Shown: positions 15,901 to 22,579 of the stretch, one piece after another | Layout of the letters: every line of letters starts with the position of its first letter | Numbering within the stretch: the stretch's first letter is position 1 | Origin: Flavobacteriaceae bacterium UBA7433 | Lineage (GTDB): Bacteria; Bacteroidota; Bacteroidia; Flavobacteriales; Flavobacteriaceae | Assembly: GCA_002477565.1 (NCBI GenBank) | Contig: DLQL01000011.1 | Span: 11,005 to 40,448, forward strand | DNA: 29,444 bases | Direction of reading: 5' to 3' | Notes under the pieces: model-generated | The model's input: only the letters and a program-made list of their open reading frames with translations | Databases searched by the model: none | What the model was told of the DNA's origin: nothing | Made by a program: the position numbers and the translations under genes

Positions 15901-17380
15901 CTATGGGATCACCGTCTACCAAGAACAGGTGATGCTCTTGTCTCAAAAGTTGGCCGACTTTACGAAAGGGGAGGCAGACGTCTTGCGAAAGGCGATGGGA
16001 AAAAAGCAGATTGCTGTGTTGGCAAAAATGAAGCCCAAGTTTCTTGCTCAAGCCTCCGCCAAAGGGCATGCAGAAGAGAAACTGGAGAAGATATGGACGG
16101 ATTGGGAAGCTTTCGCCTCCTATGCATTTAACAAATCGCATTCCACCTGTTACGCATGGATAGCCTATCAAACAGCCTACTTAAAAGCGCATTATCCTGC
16201 CGAATACATGGCAGCTGTTTTGTCAAACAACATGAGTGACATCAAACAAGTTGCCTTTTTTATGGAAGAGTGCAAGCGTGCTGGAATCGTTGTTTTGGGA
16301 CCTGATGTCAACGAGTCCTATTTGAAATTTTCAGTAAACGAACAAGGTGCGATACGCTTTGGTATGGGGGCCATCAAAGGAGTGGGTACTGCGGCCGTAG
16401 AAGAAATCATTCGAGAGCGAAAAGAAAACGGATGGTTTTCTTCCATTTTTGATGTGGTCAGACGTGTTGATTTGCGCTTGGCCGGAAAGAAAGCAGTTGA
16501 AGGCTTGATTTTGGCAGGGGGCTTCGATTCTTTTACCAAGACACACCGCGCACAGTACTATATTGTTGACGAAAAGGGAAGTAATTTTTTAGAAAAAGCC
16601 TTGAAGTTCGGCCATAAATACAAAGAAAGTCAAAACTCCTCTCAGGTATCTTTGTTTGGAGAAGCTTCAGAAATTCAATTTCCAGAACCCGACATTCCAA
16701 GCTGTGAAAAATGGGGAACAATGGAGCTATTGGCCAAAGAAAAGGAGGTCACGGGAATGTATATTTCTGCCCATCCCTTGGACGATTTTAAGAATGAAAT
16801 GAAGTTTTGCAATGTGGGTCTTTCTGTGTTCAAGGGCAACATGCAAAAATACATTGGTCACAAACTGAGCATCGGTGCTATTGTCACAGGAATTGAGCAC
16901 CGAGTGTCCAAAATGGGAAAAGGCTGGGCTACTTTTGTATTGGAAGACTATGCAGATAGCCACGAATTTCGAATTTTCGGAAATGAATATTTGCAGTTTC
17001 GTCACTTTTTGTCCGAAAACTCGTTTCTGTATGTCAATGCGACTTTGCAAAAAGGATGGGTCAACAAAGATACGGGGGTGGAAGGCGAACCGCGTTTGAA
17101 GTTCACCAACTTTATGTTGCTCCATGATGTGATGGATGATAAATGTGAGAAAATCACCGTTCAGTTGAACAGCGAGGAGGTGACGGAACAGCACATCAAT
17201 CATTTGTATGGAGTCCTAAAAGACTATGAGATAGCAGGAAAACAAAGATTGGAATTTACACTGAGGGATGCCAAAGAAAAAATAGAATTGACATTGCCCA
17301 GCAGGGAATTGAAAGTGAACGTGTCTTCAGAATTGTTGGAGCGTTTGGACAAAGAAAACATTCGTTTCAAGATCAATTAG
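12998..17380 (+). CDS. dnaE: DNA polymerase III alpha subunit with fused N-terminal 3'-5' exonuclease
   Basis: The protein has 1460 residues, against about 1160 for E. coli DnaE. Residues 1-190 form a DEDDh proofreading exonuclease: FDTETTG (5-11; Asp6, Glu8), GFDINI (103-108; Asp105) and HNATADVE (170-177; His170, Asp175). After a linker, the PHP domain starts at HLHNHTQYS (261-269). Its usual TDHG is TDTG (295-298) and LLDG is VLQS, so metal binding there is probably lost. The polymerase core has SVGPGRGSAAGS and MPDIDIDFDDEGRG (685-698), with catalytic Asp687 and Asp689. An OB-fold lies near 1290-1320. It is the replicative polymerase, here carrying its own proofreading domain. hemW starts 5 bases after its stop. 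Confidence 0.97.
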   Translation: MYLIFDTETTGLPKNWKAPISDTDNWPRCVQIAWQLHDSMGQLLEHDAFLVQPEGYNIPYDAEQIHGISTDLALEQGIVLKEVLEKFNTALGKTTFVVGQNVGFDINIMGCEFFRLGIENPLATLPVLDTCTEVTAQICQIEGGRGGKFKLPTLTELHQHLFGVGFGEAHNATADVEATTRCFLELLRKQVFGLEELKAAPDYLQQFNKANPNPIQVVGLKHSNLKKKSEQIRKRQAAQHSDPTIDVSKNEDSLKEVSFAHLHNHTQYSVLQSTIQVQELVAEAGRQKMPAVALTDTGNMMAAFHFVSAVASHNKAAKAANEEAEANGETPKETLIKPLVGCEFHVCEDHADKTRKDNGYQVVFLAKNKNGYHNLAKMSSIAFVDGFYYLPRIDKKIIAQYKEDLIVLTGNTYGEVPNKILNIGEKQAEEALCWWKETFGEDLYIELMRHGQEDENHINKVLLEFSKKHQIKTVATNNTFYLRKEDANAHDILLCVKDGEKQATPIGRGRGYRYGLPNSEYYFKSSKEMKALFVDVPQAILNIEEVVAKIEPFVLARDVLLPAFDIETQFQDAQDLADGGKRGENNYLRHITYLGAQKRYEELTDSIRERLDFELDVIAKTGYPGYFLIVEDFIRAARGMGVSVGPGRGSAAGSVVAYCLKITNIDPIKYDLLFERFLNPERVSMPDIDIDFDDEGRGRVMDYVIEKYGSNQVAQIITYGTMAAKSAIRDTARVLDLPLYDADRIAKLVPGMKLKKLFSLDDKGLKDKLRSDEIELVNELKTLSLGSDLQAETINKARVLEGSVRNTGIHACGVIITPDDITKFVPVALAKDSDMYVTQFDNSVVEDAGLLKMDFLGLKTLTLIKHTVKIVKAKHGVKLDPENFPLDDVKTYELFQRGETVGIFQYESPGMQKYMKELKPTVFADLIAMNALYRPGPIEYIPSFINRKHGHEEIEYDLDAMEEYLEETYGITVYQEQVMLLSQKLADFTKGEADVLRKAMGKKQIAVLAKMKPKFLAQASAKGHAEEKLEKIWTDWEAFASYAFNKSHSTCYAWIAYQTAYLKAHYPAEYMAAVLSNNMSDIKQVAFFMEECKRAGIVVLGPDVNESYLKFSVNEQGAIRFGMGAIKGVGTAAVEEIIRERKENGWFSSIFDVVRRVDLRLAGKKAVEGLILAGGFDSFTKTHRAQYYIVDEKGSNFLEKALKFGHKYKESQNSSQVSLFGEASEIQFPEPDIPSCEKWGTMELLAKEKEVTGMYISAHPLDDFKNEMKFCNVGLSVFKGNMQKYIGHKLSIGAIVTGIEHRVSKMGKGWATFVLEDYADSHEFRIFGNEYLQFRHFLSENSFLYVNATLQKGWVNKDTGVEGEPRLKFTNFMLLHDVMDDKCEKITVQLNSEEVTEQHINHLYGVLKDYEIAGKQRLEFTLRDAKEKIELTLPSRELKVNVSSELLERLDKENIRFKIN

Positions 17381-17385
17381 TTACC

Positions 17386-18519
17386 ATGGCCGGAATCTAC
17401 ATACACATTCCTTTCTGCAAGCAAGCTTGTCATTATTGTGACTTTCATTTTTCAACATCTTTGAAAAACAAAGATAAGATGCTGTGGGCCTTGCAACAAG
17501 AATTGGCCATGCGCGCTCAAGACTTTTCAGAAGAGGTTGTGGAAACCGTTTATTTTGGAGGGGGAACTCCGAGTTTGTTGACGGTTGCTGAAATTGAACA
17601 GCTCTTGGCAACTTTGCGAAAAGAGTACCGACTCGCATCAGTCCTTGAGATCACCCTAGAAGCCAATCCAGACGATTTGGATGCAGCGACTATAAAAGCC
17701 CTAGGGGCAAGCCCTGTAAATCGCTTGAGTATTGGAGTGCAGTCATTTTTTGAGGAAGACCTTGAGATGATGAACCGAGCACATGCCGCGATAGAGGCTG
17801 AAAACTGTATCGCAACGGCTGCTCGTTATTTTGACAAGATTAGTATTGATTTGATGTATGGCGTCCCGGGATTGAGCGCGGAACGTTGGCGACAGAATTT
17901 GCAAAAAGCTTTTGATTTGGGTGTTACTCATATTTCGAGTTACGCCTTAACAGTGGAAGACAATACGGCGCTTTCCCGTTTTATTCAAAACAAAAGCTAT
18001 CCACCTTTGGACGATGCCTTGGCTTTGGCACATTTTCAAATCTTAGTAGAAGAAACAAAAAAACAAGGTTTTGTTCAGTATGAGGTTTCCAATTTTGCAA
18101 AACCAAACTGTTTTTCAAAACACAACACCTCTTATTGGAAAGGAGTTCCTTACTTAGGAATTGGACCTTCTGCACATTCTTTTTCAGGAAGCCAACGTGC
18201 CTGGAATGTCGCCAACAATGCAAAATACCTCAGAGCGATTGAAAACAAGGAGTTGGCATTTGAAATAGAAACATTGTCTGTCACCGATCGATACAACGAA
18301 TATGTGATGACGGGTTTGAGAACGGTTTTCGGGGTGTCTCTTGAAAAAGTACGCCAAGATTTTGGAACGGCTTATGTTGCCTTTTTGACAAAGGAAATGG
18401 CATCGCATATTGATGCGGGTGCTTTGGAGTTGGTCGCGGGTGTTTTAAAAGTGACTCCGAAAGGCATGTTTTTGGCGGATGGCATTGCCTCTGAATTGTT
18501 TTGCTTGGAATCTTTGTAG
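17386..18519 (+). CDS. hemW: Radical SAM heme chaperone HemW
   Basis: The protein has 377 residues. The radical SAM cluster motif is CKQACHYCDF (11-20; Cys11, Cys15, Cys18). The Phe after CD, and the absence of the extra Cys of HemN (CxxxCxxCxC), separate HemW from coproporphyrinogen III dehydrogenase. YFGGGTPSLL and SKHNTSYWKGVPYLGIGPSAHSF-type residues (HNxxYW) are the further HemW features. HemW binds heme and delivers it to respiratory enzymes; older annotations call it an oxygen-independent coproporphyrinogen oxidase. The 5-base gap from dnaE implies co-transcription. Confidence 0.93.
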   Translation: MAGIYIHIPFCKQACHYCDFHFSTSLKNKDKMLWALQQELAMRAQDFSEEVVETVYFGGGTPSLLTVAEIEQLLATLRKEYRLASVLEITLEANPDDLDAATIKALGASPVNRLSIGVQSFFEEDLEMMNRAHAAIEAENCIATAARYFDKISIDLMYGVPGLSAERWRQNLQKAFDLGVTHISSYALTVEDNTALSRFIQNKSYPPLDDALALAHFQILVEETKKQGFVQYEVSNFAKPNCFSKHNTSYWKGVPYLGIGPSAHSFSGSQRAWNVANNAKYLRAIENKELAFEIETLSVTDRYNEYVMTGLRTVFGVSLEKVRQDFGTAYVAFLTKEMASHIDAGALELVAGVLKVTPKGMFLADGIASELFCLESL

Positions 18520-18686
18520 TTTTTTCACAAATAAGGATGCTGTTTTCGAAAGGATTGCTTTTCTAAATGTGTTTTCGATGTTGTGTGAGTGGTTTTTTTA
18601 CTGCGAGGTAGAGGTCCCGTGTAATTTCAAGACAAGTGGCCGTAGCAAGTTGCGATCTCAGTTGGGCTTCTAAAAAAGAAAACGGC

Positions 18687-20102
18687 CTACTTCTGGGAAC
18701 GGAGTGCTTCTTTTTGTTGGTGCAATTCTGTAAAGTGCGAATAGAACAAGGGGATTGTTTCGATGCCTTTAAAGAAATTGAACAGCCCAAAATGTTCGTT
18801 TGGTGAATGAATGGCATCGCTGTCCAAGCCGAACCCCATCAAGATGGATTTGCTTTGCAATTCTTTTTCAAACAATGGCACAATGGGGATGCTTCCACCT
18901 GAGTGCTGCGGAATTGGCGTCACTTCAAAGGTTTCTTGGTAGGCTCTTTTGGCCGCGAGGTATCCGATATGGTCAGGGGGTGTGGTGTATGGCAAGCCTC
19001 CATGGTGCCGTTTTACCGTTGCTTTTACTCCCTCAGGTGCGAGACTGACAAAGTATTTTTCAAAGAGCGTTTCAATTTCTTCAAAGTCTTGTCCGGGGAC
19101 CAAACGCATGGATATTTTGGCATGGGCTGAAGAGGGGATAACTGTTTTTGAGCCTTCACCGGTATAGCCTCCCCAAATACCGTTGACATCCAAGGAAGGT
19201 CTGATAGCGGTTCTTTCTGCGGTGCTGTAACCACTTTCGCCATAAACCATATCGATGTCCAATGCCTTTTTATAAATTTCTAAGGAAAATGGTGCCTTGG
19301 CCATTTCGGAACGCGCTTTAAATGTGTACTCCTCAACGTCTTTGTAAAAACCGGGAATGGTAATGCGGTTGTCTTGGTCGTGTAATTTTGCAATCATCTG
19401 TGTCAGAATATTGATCGGATTGGCAACAGCACCTCCGTACAGACCCGAATGTAAATCCCTGTTGGGGCCGCAAAGGCTGACTTCCATATAGCAAAGCCCA
19501 CGAAGTCCGGTGGTGATCGAGGGTTGTGTGTTGGAAATCATCCCGGTATCCGAGATTAAGATGATGTCATTGCGTAGTTTTTCTTTGTGGTTTTTTACAA
19601 ACCATTCCAAGTTGGGAGACCCAATTTCTTCTTCTCCCTCTATCATAAATTTTACATTGCAGGGGAGCGACTCGTTTTCAAGCATGTATTCCAATGCTTT
19701 GATGTGAAGAAATAGTTGCCCCTTGTCGTCACTGGCTCCTCGCGCAAAAACAGCTCCTTCAGGATGGAGTTCGGTATTTTTGATGACGGGTTCAAAAGGG
19801 GGAGAGTTCCACAAGGTCATCGGTTCTACCGGTTGCACGTCATAATGTCCATAGACCAGAATTGTGGGAAGTTCTGGGGAAATCTTTTTCTCACCATAAA
19901 CGACTGGGTAGCCAGGGGTTTCGCATATTTCCACAAGTTCACATCCGGCAGCCTTGAGCGATTCTTTTAGGAGTTCTGCTGTTTCAATTACATCTTGGTA
20001 GTGAGAGGAATCGGCACTGATGGACGGTTTTTTTAAGAGGGTAAAAAGTTCTGATAGGAACCTATCTTTATGATTTTCAATGTATTCTTTTCGTGGATTC
20101 AT
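18687..20102 (-). CDS. M20-family dipeptidase / metallopeptidase
   Basis: The protein has 471 residues from ATG 20102. Di-zinc M20 motifs are VYGHYDVQP (83-91; His86, Asp88), GASDDKGQL (122-130; bridging Asp) and EGEEEIGSPNL (155-165; catalytic and ligand Glu). The central dimerisation lid carries GLRGLCYMEV and DLHSGLYGG, and a late HSGGSIPIV provides the last ligand region. The family includes cytosolic non-specific dipeptidases and carnosinase-like enzymes. No signal peptide is seen, so cytoplasmic peptide hydrolysis is likely. A TTG eight codons upstream lies within the -7 box and is not chosen. Confidence 0.92.
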   Translation of the reverse strand: MNPRKEYIENHKDRFLSELFTLLKKPSISADSSHYQDVIETAELLKESLKAAGCELVEICETPGYPVVYGEKKISPELPTILVYGHYDVQPVEPMTLWNSPPFEPVIKNTELHPEGAVFARGASDDKGQLFLHIKALEYMLENESLPCNVKFMIEGEEEIGSPNLEWFVKNHKEKLRNDIILISDTGMISNTQPSITTGLRGLCYMEVSLCGPNRDLHSGLYGGAVANPINILTQMIAKLHDQDNRITIPGFYKDVEEYTFKARSEMAKAPFSLEIYKKALDIDMVYGESGYSTAERTAIRPSLDVNGIWGGYTGEGSKTVIPSSAHAKISMRLVPGQDFEEIETLFEKYFVSLAPEGVKATVKRHHGGLPYTTPPDHIGYLAAKRAYQETFEVTPIPQHSGGSIPIVPLFEKELQSKSILMGFGLDSDAIHSPNEHFGLFNFFKGIETIPLFYSHFTELHQQKEALRSQK

Positions 20103-20123
20103 ACGGGGAGGGGATGTACAAAT

Positions 20124-20131
20124 CAAATGTA
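20124..20131 (-). promoter_or_regulatory. Bacteroidota -7 promoter box of the M20 peptidase gene
   Basis: Minus-strand TACATTTG is an exact TAnnTTTG match, 21 bases before ATG 20102. It is divergent from the tRNA-Leu promoter, whose -33 element begins 20 bases away. Confidence 0.45.
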
Positions 20132-20151
20132 ATAAAAAAGAAATGAACTTC

Positions 20152-20181
20152 TTTGAAGTTTACAAGTATTGTGTATATTTG
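20152..20181 (+). promoter_or_regulatory. Promoter of tRNA-Leu
   Basis: This is the best promoter in the window: TTTG (20152-20155), an 18-base spacer, then TATATTTG (20174-20181), exact matches to the -33 and -7 consensus. Transcription should start near 20188, about 9 bases before the mature tRNA. Confidence 0.7.
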
Positions 20182-20196
20182 CATCCACATTTCAAA

Positions 20197-20278
20197 GCGG
20201 GCGTGGTGGAATTGGTAGACACGCTAGACTTAGGATCTAGTGCCGCAAGGTGTGAGAGTTCGAGTCTCTCCGCCCGCA
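20197..20278 (+). tRNA. tRNA-Leu, anticodon UAG
   Basis: The acceptor stem GCGGGCG pairs with CGCCCGC, with A as discriminator. The anticodon arm is CTAGA-CTTAGGA-TCTAG, giving anticodon TAG (UAG), which reads CUN leucine codons. The long variable arm (TGCCGCAAGGTGT region) is that of a class II tRNA, as expected for leucine. The T arm contains AGAG-TTCGAGT-CTCT. The 3' CCA is not fully encoded (CA follows the discriminator). It has its own promoter and terminator. Confidence 0.97.
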
Positions 20279-20289
20279 CATCGAAATAC

Positions 20290-20323
20290 AAAAAGCTGAA
20301 GATGCAAATCTTTGGCTTTTTTT
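20290..20323 (+). terminator. Intrinsic terminator after tRNA-Leu
   Basis: AAAAAGC (20290-20296) pairs with GCTTTTT (20315-20321). Inside, AAGAT pairs with ATCTT across a GCAA loop, with a TG/TG internal mismatch between the two stems. A T-run follows to 20323. It separates the tRNA transcript from the aromatic operon. Confidence 0.8.
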
Positions 20324-20401
20324 GTTTCCAATCGCCAAATTGAAGTTTTCTTTTTTAAGCATTTTGTCAAAAGGGGGGGAAAACATTTTTTACAGAAAAA
20401 G

Positions 20402-20431
20402 TTGTTATTTAGAAATTTAAACTTAAATTTG
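20402..20431 (+). promoter_or_regulatory. Promoter of the aromatic amino acid operon
   Basis: TTG (20402-20404) is followed after 19 bases by an exact -7 box TAAATTTG (20424-20431). Transcription should start near 20438, ten bases before the leader ORF. A run of seven G (20373-20379) lies about 22 bases upstream of the -33 element; its meaning is unclear. Confidence 0.65.
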
Positions 20432-20447
20432 TCAAACAACAACAATT

Positions 20448-20534
20448 ATGGATTACAAAAGCACATTCACAAGTTTCTTTTTCTTCTTTTATTTTTATAA
20501 GAGAAGCGAGGCTTTCCGTGTGTTGTTTAGATAA
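20448..20534 (+). CDS. Phe/Tyr-rich leader peptide of the aromatic operon
   Basis: This is a 28-codon ORF, ATG 20448 to TAA 20532-20534, beginning MDYKSTFTS and followed by FFFFFYFY (residues 10-17), then KRSEAFRVLFR. Nine of 28 residues are Phe and three are Tyr, and eight aromatic codons are consecutive (20475-20498). It lies between a good promoter and a strong intrinsic terminator, just before genes for Phe and Tyr synthesis. That position and composition are those of the leader peptides of ribosome-mediated attenuators such as E. coli pheL. The peptide itself need not have a function: ribosome stalling at the Phe/Tyr codons when charged tRNA is scarce would be the signal. It has no Shine-Dalgarno site, only an A-rich upstream stretch, as usual in this phylum. 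Confidence 0.85.
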   Translation: MDYKSTFTSFFFFFYFYKRSEAFRVLFR

Positions 20535-20582
20535 AACAAAAGAATACAACTAAGAAAGTCTCGAGAAATCGGGACTTTTTTT
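20483..20582 (+). promoter_or_regulatory. Transcription attenuator with alternative RNA structures
   Basis: Three pairings are visible. (a) CTTCTTTT (20483-20490), within the Phe codons, pairs with AAGAGAAG (20499-20506) with one G-U pair. (b) CGAGGCTTTC (20507-20516) pairs with GAAAGTCTCG (20554-20563), ten pairs with one G-U: a candidate antiterminator. (c) The terminator stem is 20555-20564 with 20569-20578. Structures (b) and (c) both use 20555-20563 and exclude each other. A ribosome stalled in the Phe run would free 20507-20516 for (b). A ribosome at the stop codon (20532-20534) would sit over the loop and edge of (b), allowing (c). The pairings are direct observation; the switching mechanism is inferred. 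Confidence 0.75.
20555..20582 (+). terminator. Intrinsic terminator of the Phe/Tyr attenuator
   Basis: AAAGTCTCGA (20555-20564), a GAAA tetraloop (20565-20568) and TCGGGACTTT (20569-20578) form a ten-pair stem with one U-G pair, and the T-run extends to 20582. It lies 21 bases downstream of the leader stop and 19 bases upstream of the pheA start. Confidence 0.88.
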
Positions 20583-20601
20583 GTGTAAAGAAAAATAGAA
20601 A

Positions 20602-21414
20602 ATGAAAATAGCCATTCAAGGAATACGAGGATCTTACCACCACATTGTTGCCGAAAATTATTTTGGGCAAGACAATGCCTTTTTGGAATGCATGACATTT
20701 GCTGAAATGCCAAGCTTGGTTTTGAACGGGGAAGCGGACGTGGCGGTGATGGCGATTGAAAATTCCATTGCGGGAGCGATTCTTCCCAATTACGCTTTGA
20801 TTGATGAATCCAGTTTGTCCATCGCCGGGGAGTATTACTTGCCCATCCATCACAATTTGATGGCTTTGAAAGGCCAAAAGATAGCGGATGTCAAAGAAGT
20901 GTATTCCCATCCCATGGCCTTGTTGCAGTGCCGTAAGTTTTTTAACAGGTACCCACACATTCATTTGGTAGAAGACAAGGATACGGCAGAAGTTGCCAGG
21001 CGGATCCAAGAGCAACAATTGAAGGGGGTAGCTGCAATTGCAAGTTCCTTGGCTGCGGAGATCTACGGCTTGGATGTTTTGGCTTCTGAAATCCAAACAA
21101 TCAAAGACAACCATACGCGGTTTGTTGTTTTAAAGAAAAAAGAAACACCGAGGGTTTTGACCAAAGCTTCTCTCAAATTCGTTCTGAAAGACACGAGTGG
21201 TTCTTTAGGAGAGGTATTGATGGAGTTGGCAAAACACCAAGTGAATCTGTCCAAAATACAATCGTTGCCCATTATAGAAAAACCATGGGAATACGCCTTT
21301 TTTGCCGATTTGGTATTTGAGGATGTGCAAGAGTATAAAAATGCGTTGAAAGACATCAATGCCAAAGTGTCCAGTTGTAAAATTCTGGGAGAATATCAAA
21401 ACAATTACAAATGA
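20602..21414 (+). CDS. pheA: Prephenate dehydratase
   Basis: The protein has 270 residues and converts prephenate to phenylpyruvate, the committed step to phenylalanine. The catalytic PDT domain (about 1-180) starts IQGIRGSYHHIVA (5-17), in the Bacteroidota style, and includes AIENSIAGAI (51-60) and the essential NHTRF (170-174). A C-terminal ACT domain (about 188-268) has GSLGEVL (200-206) for Phe sensing, but the usual ESRP motif reads QSLP (220-223). There is no fused chorismate mutase; that activity is supplied by the last gene of the operon. The stop overlaps the next gene's ATG as ATGA. Expression is probably controlled by the upstream attenuator. Confidence 0.95.
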   Translation: MKIAIQGIRGSYHHIVAENYFGQDNAFLECMTFAEMPSLVLNGEADVAVMAIENSIAGAILPNYALIDESSLSIAGEYYLPIHHNLMALKGQKIADVKEVYSHPMALLQCRKFFNRYPHIHLVEDKDTAEVARRIQEQQLKGVAAIASSLAAEIYGLDVLASEIQTIKDNHTRFVVLKKKETPRVLTKASLKFVLKDTSGSLGEVLMELAKHQVNLSKIQSLPIIEKPWEYAFFADLVFEDVQEYKNALKDINAKVSSCKILGEYQNNYK

Positions 21415-22559
21415 TGATTGCAAAAGCAACCCGACTCGCTGAGGTAAAGGAATACTATTTTTCCAAGAAATTGAGAGAAGTAGCTCAGTTGGTGTCCGCA
21501 GGAAAACCAATTATTAGTTTGGGAATCGGAAGTCCCGATTTGGATCCTCCCAAAGAAGTTGTGGCAGCCATGTCGGCGTCACTTTCTGACCCGATGGCGC
21601 ATGCCTATAAAAGTTACCAAGGAATTCCCGAGTTGAGAGATGCCATGTCGGACTTTTACAAATCTCATTACGGGGTAGATTTGAATCCTTCACATGAAAT
21701 TTTGCCTTTATTGGGCTCTAAGGAAGGAATCATGCACATTTCGATGGCTTTTCTAAACGAAGGTGATCAGGTTTTGATTCCCGATCCTGGCTATCCAACC
21801 TATAATTCAGTAACCAAGTTGGTCGGAGCCGAACCGGTGTATTATAACCTAACGGAAAAGAATGGTTGGTGGCCAGATTTTGAGGACTTGGAAAAAAGGG
21901 ATTTGTCCAAAGTAAAAATCATGTGGGTCAATTATCCCCACATGCCTACGGGGACCGATGCGAATGCTGTTTTGTTTGCAGCGCTGATTGCTTTTGCAAA
22001 AAAACACGAGATTCTTTTGATCAATGACAATCCCTACAGCTTTATTTTGAATGAAGCTCCAAAGAGTATTTTGCAATACCAAGGCGCCAAAGAGGTCGCA
22101 TTGGAATTGAATTCTTTGAGCAAGTCTTTCAACATGGCAGGTTGGCGTGTTGGAATGGTCAGTGGAGCTGCAGCGTATTTGTCTGAGATCTTAAAAGTGA
22201 AAAGCAACATGGATTCGGGAATGTTTTACGGCATTCAAAAAGGAGCAGTCAAAGCTTTGAAATTGTCACGCAAATGGTTTGATAAAATCAATGCAGTTTA
22301 CGCAGTGAGAAGACAGCTTACTTGGAGTATTTTAGATGCCTTGGACTGTGAGTACAACAAAGAAAATGGAGGTATGTTTGTCTGGGCCAAATTGCCAAAA
22401 GGCATTCGTTCGGAGCAGATGACCGACATGCTCTTGTACGAAAAAGATGTATTTCTGACACCGGGAACTGTTTTTGGTGCCAACGGAGAAGGTTATATCC
22501 GACTATCTTTGTGTGTGACAGAAGAAAAACTAAAAGAAGTCTTAAAGAGACTGCAGTAA
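21411..22559 (+). CDS. Class I/II PLP aminotransferase (probable aromatic amino acid aminotransferase)
   Basis: The protein has 382 residues and is a fold-type I aminotransferase. Signatures are GIGSPDLDPP (38-47), DPGYPTY (125-131), NDNPYSF (205-211) and the Schiff-base SLSKSFNMAGWR (235-246) with Lys238. The segment usually read as NPTG-containing NPHNPTG is NYPHMPTG (174-181), so the Asn preceding PTG is Met. Located between prephenate dehydratase and prephenate dehydrogenase, it most likely transaminates phenylpyruvate and 4-hydroxyphenylpyruvate to Phe and Tyr; aspartate or LL-diaminopimelate specificity cannot be excluded by motif. It overlaps pheA by four bases. A second ATG at 21414 is an alternative start. 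Confidence 0.9.
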   Translation: MMIAKATRLAEVKEYYFSKKLREVAQLVSAGKPIISLGIGSPDLDPPKEVVAAMSASLSDPMAHAYKSYQGIPELRDAMSDFYKSHYGVDLNPSHEILPLLGSKEGIMHISMAFLNEGDQVLIPDPGYPTYNSVTKLVGAEPVYYNLTEKNGWWPDFEDLEKRDLSKVKIMWVNYPHMPTGTDANAVLFAALIAFAKKHEILLINDNPYSFILNEAPKSILQYQGAKEVALELNSLSKSFNMAGWRVGMVSGAAAYLSEILKVKSNMDSGMFYGIQKGAVKALKLSRKWFDKINAVYAVRRQLTWSILDALDCEYNKENGGMFVWAKLPKGIRSEQMTDMLLYEKDVFLTPGTVFGANGEGYIRLSLCVTEEKLKEVLKRLQ

Positions 22560-22579
22560 GGTTTGTAAACGATAAGAAA

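Noticed and set aside
18563..18817. Minus-strand 84-codon ORF after the M20 peptidase.
   Set aside because: It overlaps the 3' end of the peptidase in another frame and has no supporting motif or promoter.
20373..20379. Run of seven G upstream of the aromatic operon promoter, possibly a phase-variable tract.
   Set aside because: Only seven bases, upstream of the -33 region, before a housekeeping biosynthesis operon. Slippage control is unlikely without population data.
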